The position numbers and the translations under genes are program-made. Below, piece after piece: positions 42,543-50,213 of a stretch of 64,000 nt of DNA; position 1 is the stretch's first letter, and each line of letters begins with the position of its first letter. Below the pieces are notes generated by a model. That model was not told the origin of the DNA. It saw only the letters and a list, made by a program, of their open reading frames with translations, and did not search any database. The stretch spans positions 60,625-124,624 of the forward strand of contig CAKVIN010000006.1 of NCBI GenBank assembly GCA_934754425.1. The letters run 5' to 3'. The stretch is from an uncultured Candidatus Melainabacteria bacterium (GTDB lineage: Bacteria; Cyanobacteriota; Vampirovibrionia; Gastranaerophilales; Gastranaerophilaceae).

Positions 42543-42968
42543 ATGAGTATAGAGCAAGTGGCTCCTTATTCGCCTGACATTGTTTATGGACAATTGACAT
42601 CGCCGTTTAAGACGCCAAAAGTTACAATTAATTCACACGTATCCGGAGAAGACATTAAAGAATCAGATGCCACATATAGTCGTGCTGACTTTCAGAGGAA
42701 AACCGGCACTAGCATGATTAGTCTACAACTGGGGACTGTTAATGTTATTTTTGAAGGAATTAAGGATAAAAATACTCCTGCTGAAATAACAAATTTTTGT
42801 GCTTCTGAAATGTCTTCAAACTCAGTTTTGCGTGATTCATTAAAAAATGGTTATTCTGTGGAACAGTCAGTTGTTATGCAAAACGCTCATAACGCTTATT
42901 ACAGAAGCTCAACAATCACAGATGACCCATCAAATACATTAGGAACTTGTTCTTATAGAGTATTTTAG
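42543..42968 (+). CDS. Hypothetical protein convergent with fliI
   Basis: 141 residues, no signal peptide or membrane helix. The composition is Ser/Thr/Asn-rich ('NSHVSGEDIKESDATYSRADF'). A central beta-like stretch ('ISLQLGTVNVIFEGI') precedes a helical end. It has a good TATAAT and AAGGA ribosome binding site, so it is probably a real gene. Its stop overlaps the fliI stop on the other strand by four bases. No family is recognised. The position may be coincidental to flagella. Confidence 0.62.
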   Translation: MSIEQVAPYSPDIVYGQLTSPFKTPKVTINSHVSGEDIKESDATYSRADFQRKTGTSMISLQLGTVNVIFEGIKDKNTPAEITNFCASEMSSNSVLRDSLKNGYSVEQSVVMQNAHNAYYRSSTITDDPSNTLGTCSYRVF

Positions 42969-44284
42969 GCTAAATTTCCCAACTCAATTAATTGATTAAT
43001 GGTTTGATTATATTCAATTTTATCTTCTGTAGATTGAAGTAAAAATTCGTTTATTTGAGGCATAAGCGCAATTGCTTTGTCACAACTTGCATCAGAGCCT
43101 TTTACATATGCACCGATATTAATCAAATCTTCATTTTTCTTATGTACTGCAAGAAGATTTCTGATTTTTCCTGCTGCGGCTCTATGTTCTTTCGTTGTAA
43201 CATCCCCCATCACCCTACTCAATGATTGCAAAACATCCACTGCCGGATAATGGTTTTTGTGCGCTAAATCTCTTGATAGCATTATGTGGCCGTCTAAGAT
43301 ACTTCTCGCCGTATCAGAAATCGGCTCGTTAAAATCATCACCTTCTACTAATACGGTATACAAGCCGGTAATCGTTCCAAATTCATTTGTGCCGGCTCTT
43401 TCCATTAACTTAGGCATAATCGCAAATACTGACGGAGTATAACCTCTTGTTGCAGGTGGTTCGCCGATTGCTAATCCGACTTCTCTTTGTGCCATCGCAA
43501 TACGAGTAACACTATCAAGCATAAAAAGGACATCCAAGCCTTTATCACGAAAATATTCCGCAATAGAAGTCGCAACAAAAGCTGCTTTAATTTTTACCAA
43601 AGACGGTTGTTCAGATGTAGCAGCAATTACAATTGAACGCTTCATGCCTTCCGGCCCCAAGATTTCTTCAATAAATTCCTTAACCTCACGTCCACGTTCA
43701 CCAATAAGCGCAATGACATTCAAATCAGCGGTTGTATTTTTTGCCATCATACCGATTGTCGTACTTTTACCAACACCGGAACCGGCAAAAATCCCCATTC
43801 TTTGTCCTTTACCAACTGTCATAAAACCATCAATAGAACGAATCCCCAAAGAAAGTGGTTCCGAAATCCTTTTACGCTTAAGCGGATTAATTGCATCTGC
43901 TCTTGTTGAGCGATATTCGGTAAATTTGATATCCCCAAGCGTATCTATTGGACGTGCAAGCCCATCTAACACTCTTCCAATAAGTTGATTTCCGACACCA
44001 ATTTTCATTGCGCCACCGGTATTAATAACAAGTGCCCCTGGGCGAATTCCATCCGGCGCAGCAAGTGGCATAAGCAATATTTTATCACGCTTAAAACCAA
44101 CGACTTCCGCCATAGTTGGAGTATCATTATAATTATTATAGATATAACACAAATCACCAATTGAAGATTTTGGTCCGTCAGATTCAATCGTAAGCCCGAT
44201 AATTTCCGTAATTTTACCAATTTCTTTTATAGTTTGCGTGTTTTTTATTATATCTAAATACTTATTCTTGTTCCATTCCATCAT
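42965..44284 (-). CDS. fliI: Flagellar type III export ATPase FliI
   Basis: 439 residues from the ATG at 44284 (a second Met follows directly), overlapping the end of fliH. FliI hexamers power export of flagellar rod, hook and filament proteins. Visible: Walker A 'FAGSGVGKSTTIG', Walker B 'VLFMLDSVTRIAMAQREVG', 'GEPPATRGYTPSVFA' and the export-ATPase 'DAINPLKRKRISEPLSLGIRSID' region (split). It is the last gene of fliF-G-H-I. Confidence 0.97.
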   Translation of the reverse strand: MMEWNKNKYLDIIKNTQTIKEIGKITEIIGLTIESDGPKSSIGDLCYIYNNYNDTPTMAEVVGFKRDKILLMPLAAPDGIRPGALVINTGGAMKIGVGNQLIGRVLDGLARPIDTLGDIKFTEYRSTRADAINPLKRKRISEPLSLGIRSIDGFMTVGKGQRMGIFAGSGVGKSTTIGMMAKNTTADLNVIALIGERGREVKEFIEEILGPEGMKRSIVIAATSEQPSLVKIKAAFVATSIAEYFRDKGLDVLFMLDSVTRIAMAQREVGLAIGEPPATRGYTPSVFAIMPKLMERAGTNEFGTITGLYTVLVEGDDFNEPISDTARSILDGHIMLSRDLAHKNHYPAVDVLQSLSRVMGDVTTKEHRAAAGKIRNLLAVHKKNEDLINIGAYVKGSDASCDKAIALMPQINEFLLQSTEDKIEYNQTINQLIELGNLA

Positions 44285-45020
44285 CTGCACCCGTAAGCAT
44301 TTGTTCTGCAATTTCTGCAATTTGTACAGAAATTCTGGAATCCATTCTTGCATCCGGTGTTTCTACAATTACACCGTCAGGAGAAAGAGAATTGTCCTCT
44401 AAAATTTTAAGCGTTTGTAATTTTGGAATCTCATTTCTAAATTCCGGAACAAGATTATTGATATTATCTACTAATTTGGGGTTAACAATAATCGTAATAT
44501 TTTCTTTGTCATGTAATTGCTTAATTGCATCAAGTGTTATTTTATACAAAATTTTATCATCGAGTACTTGATGACAAACTTTATCAGCTATTGCAACAAC
44601 CAATTCTACAATATCTCTAGTTGCGGAATCAATAATATTCTTTTTTAACTCAAAATTACTTTCACATAGTGTTTCTAACGATTTTAACGCTTCCATTGAA
44701 TCTCTTTGGAATTTATACAATCCATCTTGCTCACCTTTTTTAAAACCCTCTTGATAAGCTTCTTCTTTTATTGCTTCGTATTCATTTTCACCTTGTTTCC
44801 TAGCATTTTCAATAATAGTAGTAGCTTCATTATTGGCAGACTGAACAACTATTTGAGATTGATTTTGAGCATTAAGAATAATTTCTTGTGCTTTAGCATC
44901 AGTTTCTTCAATAATTTGTTGAACTTTAGCCTGCTGACGTGTTATACGTGTTTGTTCTATAGGCAAAACAAAATTTTCACCCATTTGAATTTCATTAGAT
45001 TTTATTCTACTACTACTCAA
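44262..45020 (-). CDS. fliH: Flagellar export regulator FliH
   Basis: A 252-residue FliH/YscL-type stalk protein that binds FliI. A long charged coiled coil runs through about residues 25-110 ('ARKQGENEYEAIKEEAYQEGFKKGEQDG', given in two blocks), with the G-x-x-x-G repeats typical of FliH in its second part. The C-terminal globular domain follows ('VELVVAIADKVCHQVL', 'GVIVETPDARMDSRISVQI'). It overlaps fliG by eight bases and fliI by 23, so all are co-translated. Confidence 0.9.
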   Translation of the reverse strand: MSSSRIKSNEIQMGENFVLPIEQTRITRQQAKVQQIIEETDAKAQEIILNAQNQSQIVVQSANNEATTIIENARKQGENEYEAIKEEAYQEGFKKGEQDGLYKFQRDSMEALKSLETLCESNFELKKNIIDSATRDIVELVVAIADKVCHQVLDDKILYKITLDAIKQLHDKENITIIVNPKLVDNINNLVPEFRNEIPKLQTLKILEDNSLSPDGVIVETPDARMDSRISVQIAEIAEQMLTGADDGMEQE

Positions 45021-46062
45021 CTAATTCGTCCTCAACACTTGCACGTGTAATTGTAATTTCTCCGGTTGCTTCAAGATTTCTAATTGCATTAACAATGCCT
45101 GTTTGAGCTTCTTGAACTTCTTTTGCTCTAACCGGTCCTAAGTATTCCATATCATCTGTCAACATTTGTCTTGCACGTTCTGACATATTTTTGAATACTT
45201 TTGCCTTAATCTCTTCTTTTGTACCCTTAAGCGCAAGAGCAAGTTGTTTTGTATCAACTTCTCTAAGCAATCTTTGAATAGCTCTATCATCAAGAATAAT
45301 GATATCTTCAAATACAAACATCAAATCTCTTACTTCTTGTGCCATTTCTTGATTTTCAATATCAAGCCATTCCATGATATTCTTTTCTGTTCCCCTGTCA
45401 CAACAGTTCAAGATATTTGCCAAAGACTCGACACCACCGGCATTTGAAAAATCTTGAACCAAAAGAGCAGAGAATTTGCGTTCTACAATATCTTCGATTG
45501 TTGATAAAATTTCCGGATTTGTTGGAGTCATATCAGCAATTCGCATAGATACTATTGCCTGAATATCCTGAGGTAAAAATGCCAACACCTGTGCAGCTAG
45601 TTCCGGTCTAAGATACGCTAATATTAACGCTAAGAGTTGTGGATTTTCTGAAGCAAACGTATTCGCAAGCTGTGATGGATCCGCTTCATTAAGAAAATAA
45701 AACGGGTTTGTATTAACCATAGAATTAACTTTTTCTAAAAGTTTTCCGGCTTCTGCTTCCCCATAAGTCTGAGCTAATAATTGTTTTGCAAATCCAACAC
45801 CACCTTGAGCCACATAATTTTTTGCTTGAAAAACAGATTTAAATTCATTTAAAACTTCGTTTAAATCTTCATCAGATATTTTACCCAAATTTGCAATATC
45901 GAGAGTAATCTGTTCTAATAAATCTTCATCTTTTATGTTTTTGAGTATTTCAGAAGCAGTTGTAGGCCCTAACGCAATCAATAATGCTGCAACTTTTTGA
46001 CTGGGACGTGTAAACGTCCGCTTTGCTTCTTCTTTTGCCTTTTTTATTTCTTCAATACCCAT
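45013..46062 (-). CDS. fliG: Flagellar motor switch protein FliG
   Basis: A 349-residue rotor protein that transmits torque from the stator and switches direction. The N-domain binding FliF is 'KVAALLIALGPTTASEILKNI'. The middle E-H-P-Q motif reads 'ENPQLLALILAYLRPELA', and the C-terminal torque helix is 'DLMFVFEDIIILDDRAIQRLLREVD' (split, conserved charged residues kept). AAGGAA precedes the ATG. The gap to fliF holds a hairpin repeat. Confidence 0.96.
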   Translation of the reverse strand: MGIEEIKKAKEEAKRTFTRPSQKVAALLIALGPTTASEILKNIKDEDLLEQITLDIANLGKISDEDLNEVLNEFKSVFQAKNYVAQGGVGFAKQLLAQTYGEAEAGKLLEKVNSMVNTNPFYFLNEADPSQLANTFASENPQLLALILAYLRPELAAQVLAFLPQDIQAIVSMRIADMTPTNPEILSTIEDIVERKFSALLVQDFSNAGGVESLANILNCCDRGTEKNIMEWLDIENQEMAQEVRDLMFVFEDIIILDDRAIQRLLREVDTKQLALALKGTKEEIKAKVFKNMSERARQMLTDDMEYLGPVRAKEVQEAQTGIVNAIRNLEATGEITITRASVEDELVE

Positions 46063-46103
46063 TTATAAATATTCCTTCTATTTTCAACTTTTAAAAAAGC
46101 CCA

Positions 46104-46167
46104 GTTGATAGTGGAAAGTGGTGAGTTGAAAACTATTTAAAACAACTTTCATCTTTCAACTTTCCAC
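46104..46167. repeat. Inverted repeat, copy 3 (fliF-fliG gap)
   Basis: The left arm 46104-46134 (GTTGATAGTGGAAAGTGG and onward) and right arm 46141-46167 (ACAACTTTCATCTTTCAAC and onward) match the family at 24965-25070 and 29552-29684. Confidence 0.65.
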
Positions 46168-46171
46168 ATAT

Positions 46172-47722
46172 TTAGTCTTTTATAAATGAAGTCAACAATT
46201 TTGCAGCGTCTTCCGGCGAAGCCAAAACTGCCTCATTCAATTCATTAATACTTTGTTCTTTTTGTGATTTCACTTCTTTTTTACTTAATTCCGGTCTTGT
46301 CATACTTTCTTCTTGTTCAATCTCATCAACTTTTTCCGTATTTGCTACGTCTTCAAATGGCACAACATGTTCTTGACTTTTTGGAGTTGGCATTTTTGAA
46401 ATGAAATTCTTAAGAACAAATAATGCAAATCCTCCAAGAATAAGTATTACAAGAAGCGGAATTATAGATGAAGTAACGAAATACAACATTTGCTCTTGCT
46501 GATATTGTTTAGCAAATTCTTCCTGAGCTTTTTTGTCAATCGAAGCACCTTCAAATTGAAGTCCTGAAACAGAAATTACGTCACCTCTTGAATAATCCAC
46601 CCCTGAAGCTGACAATACAAGATTTTTTAATTCTTCTTTTTCAGATTCAGTTAAAATCTTATTTACCGCTACCGCAATAGAAAGTCTTTTTACCGTACCC
46701 GGAGCATAAACAACTTGCTTAACTTCCTTTGATACACTATAATTAACCGCTGTTTTTTGCTTAGAATAGTTCAAATTCCTTTGATTAACATTATTTGGAT
46801 TAGGAACATTATTTGGGTTCTCATACGTTTCTACTTCTGTTTGAGAACTTGTTATGACTCCTTCCCCCTTATCATTTACAGGGATATAGCTTTCTATAGT
46901 AGATTTAGCAGAATTAAAATCAATATCAGCGTTAACCTGAACTGAAACATTACCTTTTCCAACGATTTTTTCTAAAACTTCTGAAATCTTTTTAGCAGTG
47001 TCTTTTTCTAGGTTTGATTTGAAACTCTCCATATCTGTTGAATTTTTTGAAGTTTCATCAGAAAGACTATTACCATTTTGGTCGGTAATAAATACCTGTT
47101 CAGGTGTCATTCTTGGAACTGCATACGCTACTAAATTCTTAATAGCCTTAACTTGCCCTGCTTTAATTTTATATCCGGGTTCAAGAATTAATACAACTGA
47201 AGCAGTTGGTTTTTCATCATTATCATCAAAAATTGAACGCTCAGGTTCCGCAAGCTGAACACGAGCATATTTAACCCCCTGAATTCTTTCGATAGAACGA
47301 GTTAATTCCCCTTGAAAAATTCTTTGTTTAGTCAACTTATTTTTAAAATCTGTTGAACCTAACTGCATATCATCAAGAAGTTCAAAACCGGTGTCACCAT
47401 TTTTAATAAGATCGTTTTCTGCAACAAAAACTCTCATATCATCTCGAACATTTGATGGTACTAAAATAGATTTATGATCATCTGATACTTTATATTGATA
47501 TCCATTTTTTTTCATCCCTTCAACAATGCTCATAGCATTAACTTCATTAAGGTCTGAATATAATACAACCCAATCGGGTTCCATAGCTTTTGATAAAAAG
47601 AATGTTGCAGCAATAATAGTTATAACAATTAATGCAAGCATGCCAAGTTTCTGGTTTCCATCCAAACCATTCCATAATTTCTTTACATCATTAGCTAGTA
47701 GTGCAAAATAATTATTTTCCAT
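46172..47722 (-). CDS. fliF: Flagellar MS-ring protein FliF
   Basis: 516 residues from ATG 47722 behind GGGGAG; a frame to 47746 adds eight residues without support. FliF forms the membrane ring on which the rotor is built. First membrane helix about residues 27-45 ('LGMLALIVITIIAATFFL'). Ring-building motifs follow ('YSDLNEVNAMSIVEGMKKNG', 'ERSIFDDNDEKPTASVVL'). Second membrane helix about residues 425-448 ('IIPLLVILILGGFALFVL'). The C-terminal tail ends 'LLTSFIKD' and binds FliG. fliE, which usually precedes it, is absent here. Confidence 0.97.
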   Translation of the reverse strand: MENNYFALLANDVKKLWNGLDGNQKLGMLALIVITIIAATFFLSKAMEPDWVVLYSDLNEVNAMSIVEGMKKNGYQYKVSDDHKSILVPSNVRDDMRVFVAENDLIKNGDTGFELLDDMQLGSTDFKNKLTKQRIFQGELTRSIERIQGVKYARVQLAEPERSIFDDNDEKPTASVVLILEPGYKIKAGQVKAIKNLVAYAVPRMTPEQVFITDQNGNSLSDETSKNSTDMESFKSNLEKDTAKKISEVLEKIVGKGNVSVQVNADIDFNSAKSTIESYIPVNDKGEGVITSSQTEVETYENPNNVPNPNNVNQRNLNYSKQKTAVNYSVSKEVKQVVYAPGTVKRLSIAVAVNKILTESEKEELKNLVLSASGVDYSRGDVISVSGLQFEGASIDKKAQEEFAKQYQQEQMLYFVTSSIIPLLVILILGGFALFVLKNFISKMPTPKSQEHVVPFEDVANTEKVDEIEQEESMTRPELSKKEVKSQKEQSINELNEAVLASPEDAAKLLTSFIKD

Positions 47723-47855
47723 GACTCCCCAAGCACAATCCTTCAATTATAATAATATCTTATCAAGAAAATCTTTTCAAATTGTAAAATTATATTACAA
47801 GATTTTATTTTACTTATGATATGGTATACTTAATTTAAGCAAGGGAGTTTTGAAA

Positions 47856-48347
47856 ATGAATTATCACAATATCACAAAAGATGACATGTTAAACGGTGAC
47901 GGACTTAGAGTAGTTTTATGGGTAGCAGGTTGCACTCATCATTGTCAAGGTTGCCAAAATCCAATTACTTGGGATGTTACGGGCGGCATTTCTTTTGATG
48001 ATAAAGCTGAAAAAGAATTATTCGAAGCTCTAAAAGAACCACACGTTGCGGGAATAACATTCTCTGGCGGAGACCCTTTACATCCGTTTAACAGAGAAGA
48101 AGTGTTCAGATTGATTAAAAAAATCAAACAAGAATTACCGGAAAAAAATATTTGGCTCTATACCGGTTTTTTGTGGGAAGAAATTAAAGATATTCCTGAA
48201 ATTGCAGACATTGATGTGATTTGTGAAGGCAAATTCGTTAAAGAACTTTTAGATAACAAAAAGCATTGGGTTGGAAGCAGCAATCAAAGAGTAGTTGATG
48301 TAAAATCATCATTAAAAAACAATGAAGTCGTTTTACATAATTCCTAA
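47856..48347 (+). CDS. nrdG: Anaerobic ribonucleotide reductase activating enzyme
   Basis: 163 residues from ATG 47856 behind GGGAG. A radical-SAM activase that makes the glycyl radical in NrdD, allowing deoxynucleotide synthesis without oxygen. The cluster motif is 'CTHHCQGCQNP' (C-x3-C-x2-C), preceded by 'NGDGLRVVLWVAG' and followed by 'GITFSGGDPLHP'. nrdD is not adjacent. Divergent from fliF. Confidence 0.94.
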   Translation: MNYHNITKDDMLNGDGLRVVLWVAGCTHHCQGCQNPITWDVTGGISFDDKAEKELFEALKEPHVAGITFSGGDPLHPFNREEVFRLIKKIKQELPEKNIWLYTGFLWEEIKDIPEIADIDVICEGKFVKELLDNKKHWVGSSNQRVVDVKSSLKNNEVVLHNS

Positions 48348-48373
48348 AAAATCATTTTTTTAAAATAAAATCC

Positions 48374-48411
48374 AAAATAGATGCAGATATAAGTATTTCC
48401 GCATCTATTTT
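48374..48411. terminator. Bidirectional terminator between nrdG and the convergent gene
   Basis: A perfect AAAATAGATGC / GCATCTATTTT stem (48374-48384 with 48401-48411) with a 16-base loop. Confidence 0.8.
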
Positions 48412-48444
48412 AATATTCTTAAACAATATCTTAATTATTTAAAA

Positions 48445-49950
48445 CTACGCTACATTTCTTTTATGCGCTTTTCTTTCAGTAATTTTTGCATTAAGCATAG
48501 GCAATAAAAATCCCAATGTTACAGCAGAATATACAATACCTGAAGCTTGAGCAAGATTCAATTTCCAAATATTTTTACGTGCAAATTTTTCACCTTTTGC
48601 AGCAATTTCATTATGCGTCTTAAGACTCATGTCATTCAACCAGTGCCCCAAACCTTTACCTTCTTTTTTGTAATTGAACAAATCCTCACCTTTTCTATCG
48701 AGTAAATTTGCCACACCTTTAGCCGCAAAACCACCAAAAACTAACCAGTTAAGAAATCCTAAATAATCTCTTGTCATAGATTCTCTAAGCTCTGTTCCGT
48801 TATCAGCTGCCATAAAACGGCCGACAATAGTAGCAGCATAAACAGTCTTAATAGCGTTTCCGCTTGTAATCGGCCCTGTAAATTCCAATTTTTTCGCAAA
48901 CTGTTTAAGGTTTTTTACACCCATAACACTGAATACCATTCCAACCATAAGCGCACTAGCACCGAGCTTTTTGAGTGGAAGAAAAACATCTTTTTTCTGC
49001 TCACCTTTGAATGTAGAAGTGTAATCAACGTCACCTACAAACCCTTTTCTACCTGTTCTTTTTTCTGTAATTTTTCTATTAATTGCTTGATTTGTAAGCC
49101 CTAAAACACTTGCAATAGAAATCGCACCAAACGCTTTTATTTTATTAATTTTACTAATCTTATTAATTGCAAGATTAATTTCTTTTTCACTCTTTTTGCT
49201 AAAAATATCTTTGCCCATATCGTGAGTATCACGCAAAATATTTTCTAACTTTGCGGACAATTTTTCATTTCCAATATTTAATTCCGTATCTCGTTCTGCA
49301 CCAAGCACGTTTGTTAGTCGTTTTTCCATGATAGAAAGAACATTTTTCTTATCATCTTTTGTAATATTTTCATCCTTGATTAAATCAGAAAAAGCCTTAA
49401 TAAATCCATCTTTGGTTTTTAATTTATTTTGAATACCTGCGTATTTTGGATTATTCCAACTAATATTATTCCATCTTTTTTCATCAAACCATTCAACCTT
49501 ATCCCAACTTCTATTTTTCAGATAATTTATTTTATTGCCATCACGACCGGAAATATTATCAAAAACAGTATTCAAATATTTATCCATATTACCACTTTTA
49601 TCCCAAGCTTTTTTAAGTGTTGTAAGCGAATCTTTTGAATACCAACTGTTCGGATTAATTTTGACTTCCGGTTGTATTCTTTTTGACGCAAATTTAGAAA
49701 TCCCCATCGCAAAAAGTCCTGCAGAAAGACAATTAATAAAAGTACCACTAATTTCTCTGATGAATGTTTCGGCACCTGCGTATTCATTACGTTTTTTTGT
49801 ATCATAATAAGCTCGTGGAACAACCATTGCGCCTACATCCAAACCAACTGCATTAACCATTTCATTCATATCACAAGTTCTAAGTGTGCTTGTAACAATT
49901 CCATCCAATGGACCTCTAAAAGTTGTGCTATTTATATTATTTACTTTCAT
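48445..49950 (-). CDS. Lineage-type membrane protein with N-terminal 'TTFRG' leader
   Basis: 501 residues, no family recognised. It starts 'MKVNNINSTTFRGPLDGIV', the short leader ending in F-x-G that I associate with Gastranaerophilales hypothetical proteins. Hydrophobic segments at about residues 70-90, 275-295, 330-350, 385-410 and 465-485 suggest a multi-pass membrane protein. The middle (110-260) is charged and helical. An AGGGAAGGA site precedes the ATG. The upstream leader RNA has two competing hairpins and a small frame, so expression may be controlled by attenuation. Confidence 0.75.
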   Translation of the reverse strand: MKVNNINSTTFRGPLDGIVTSTLRTCDMNEMVNAVGLDVGAMVVPRAYYDTKKRNEYAGAETFIREISGTFINCLSAGLFAMGISKFASKRIQPEVKINPNSWYSKDSLTTLKKAWDKSGNMDKYLNTVFDNISGRDGNKINYLKNRSWDKVEWFDEKRWNNISWNNPKYAGIQNKLKTKDGFIKAFSDLIKDENITKDDKKNVLSIMEKRLTNVLGAERDTELNIGNEKLSAKLENILRDTHDMGKDIFSKKSEKEINLAINKISKINKIKAFGAISIASVLGLTNQAINRKITEKRTGRKGFVGDVDYTSTFKGEQKKDVFLPLKKLGASALMVGMVFSVMGVKNLKQFAKKLEFTGPITSGNAIKTVYAATIVGRFMAADNGTELRESMTRDYLGFLNWLVFGGFAAKGVANLLDRKGEDLFNYKKEGKGLGHWLNDMSLKTHNEIAAKGEKFARKNIWKLNLAQASGIVYSAVTLGFLLPMLNAKITERKAHKRNVA

Positions 49951-49984
49951 TAATAAAATTATCCTTCCCTAAAAAATACGCATT

Positions 49985-50068
49985 AAAAAAGTCCCGTTTT
50001 ATATTCGGGACTTTATACGTTTTTAATTCTGCTATATAAATTTACATACCAAAATTATTCAAGTCCCG
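49985..50068 (-). promoter_or_regulatory. Attenuator-like leader with competing hairpins
   Basis: On the minus strand a terminator hairpin (AAAGTCCCG / CGGGACTTT, 50014-50006 with 49996-49988, followed by T) lies 35 bases before the start of the membrane-protein gene. A second CGGGACTT sits upstream in the RNA (plus coordinates 50061-50068). The same AAGTCCCG arm can pair with either, so formation of the upstream pair would prevent termination. Confidence 0.6.
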
Positions 50069-50116
50069 ATTGAAACTTGGAGCAGTTGGAGCCTGAACAA
50101 TATGCAAATTTAACAT
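50042..50116 (-). CDS. Possible 24-codon leader peptide
   Basis: ATG at 50116 to TAA at 50042, encoding 'MLNLHIVQAPTAPSFNRDL' plus five residues. It begins about 17 bases after the predicted transcription start and overlaps the upstream CGGGACTT arm, so ribosome movement could choose between the hairpins. There is no strong Shine-Dalgarno. An overlapping 27-codon frame (50055-50138) would begin too close to the promoter. Confidence 0.35.
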   Translation of the reverse strand: MLNLHIVQAPTAPSFNRDLNNFGM

Positions 50117-50140
50117 TTATATTTCTCATAGTAAACATGA

Positions 50141-50169
50141 GTATAACTCTTATACTTATAACTTGTCAA
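50141..50169 (-). promoter_or_regulatory. Strong sigma70-type promoter
   Basis: TTGACA (50164-50169) and TTATAC (50141-50146) on the minus strand, 17 bases apart. It drives the leader and probably the gene at 48445-49950. Confidence 0.75.
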
Positions 50170-50213
50170 TAGCTCGCTTGATTTAAGTACATCAGCATGA
50201 TAACTTTAGAAAT

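Noticed and set aside
42965..47722. Type III secretion (non-flagellar) cluster
   Set aside because: FliF and FliG with MS-ring and torque-helix features are flagellar. No needle-complex genes are present.
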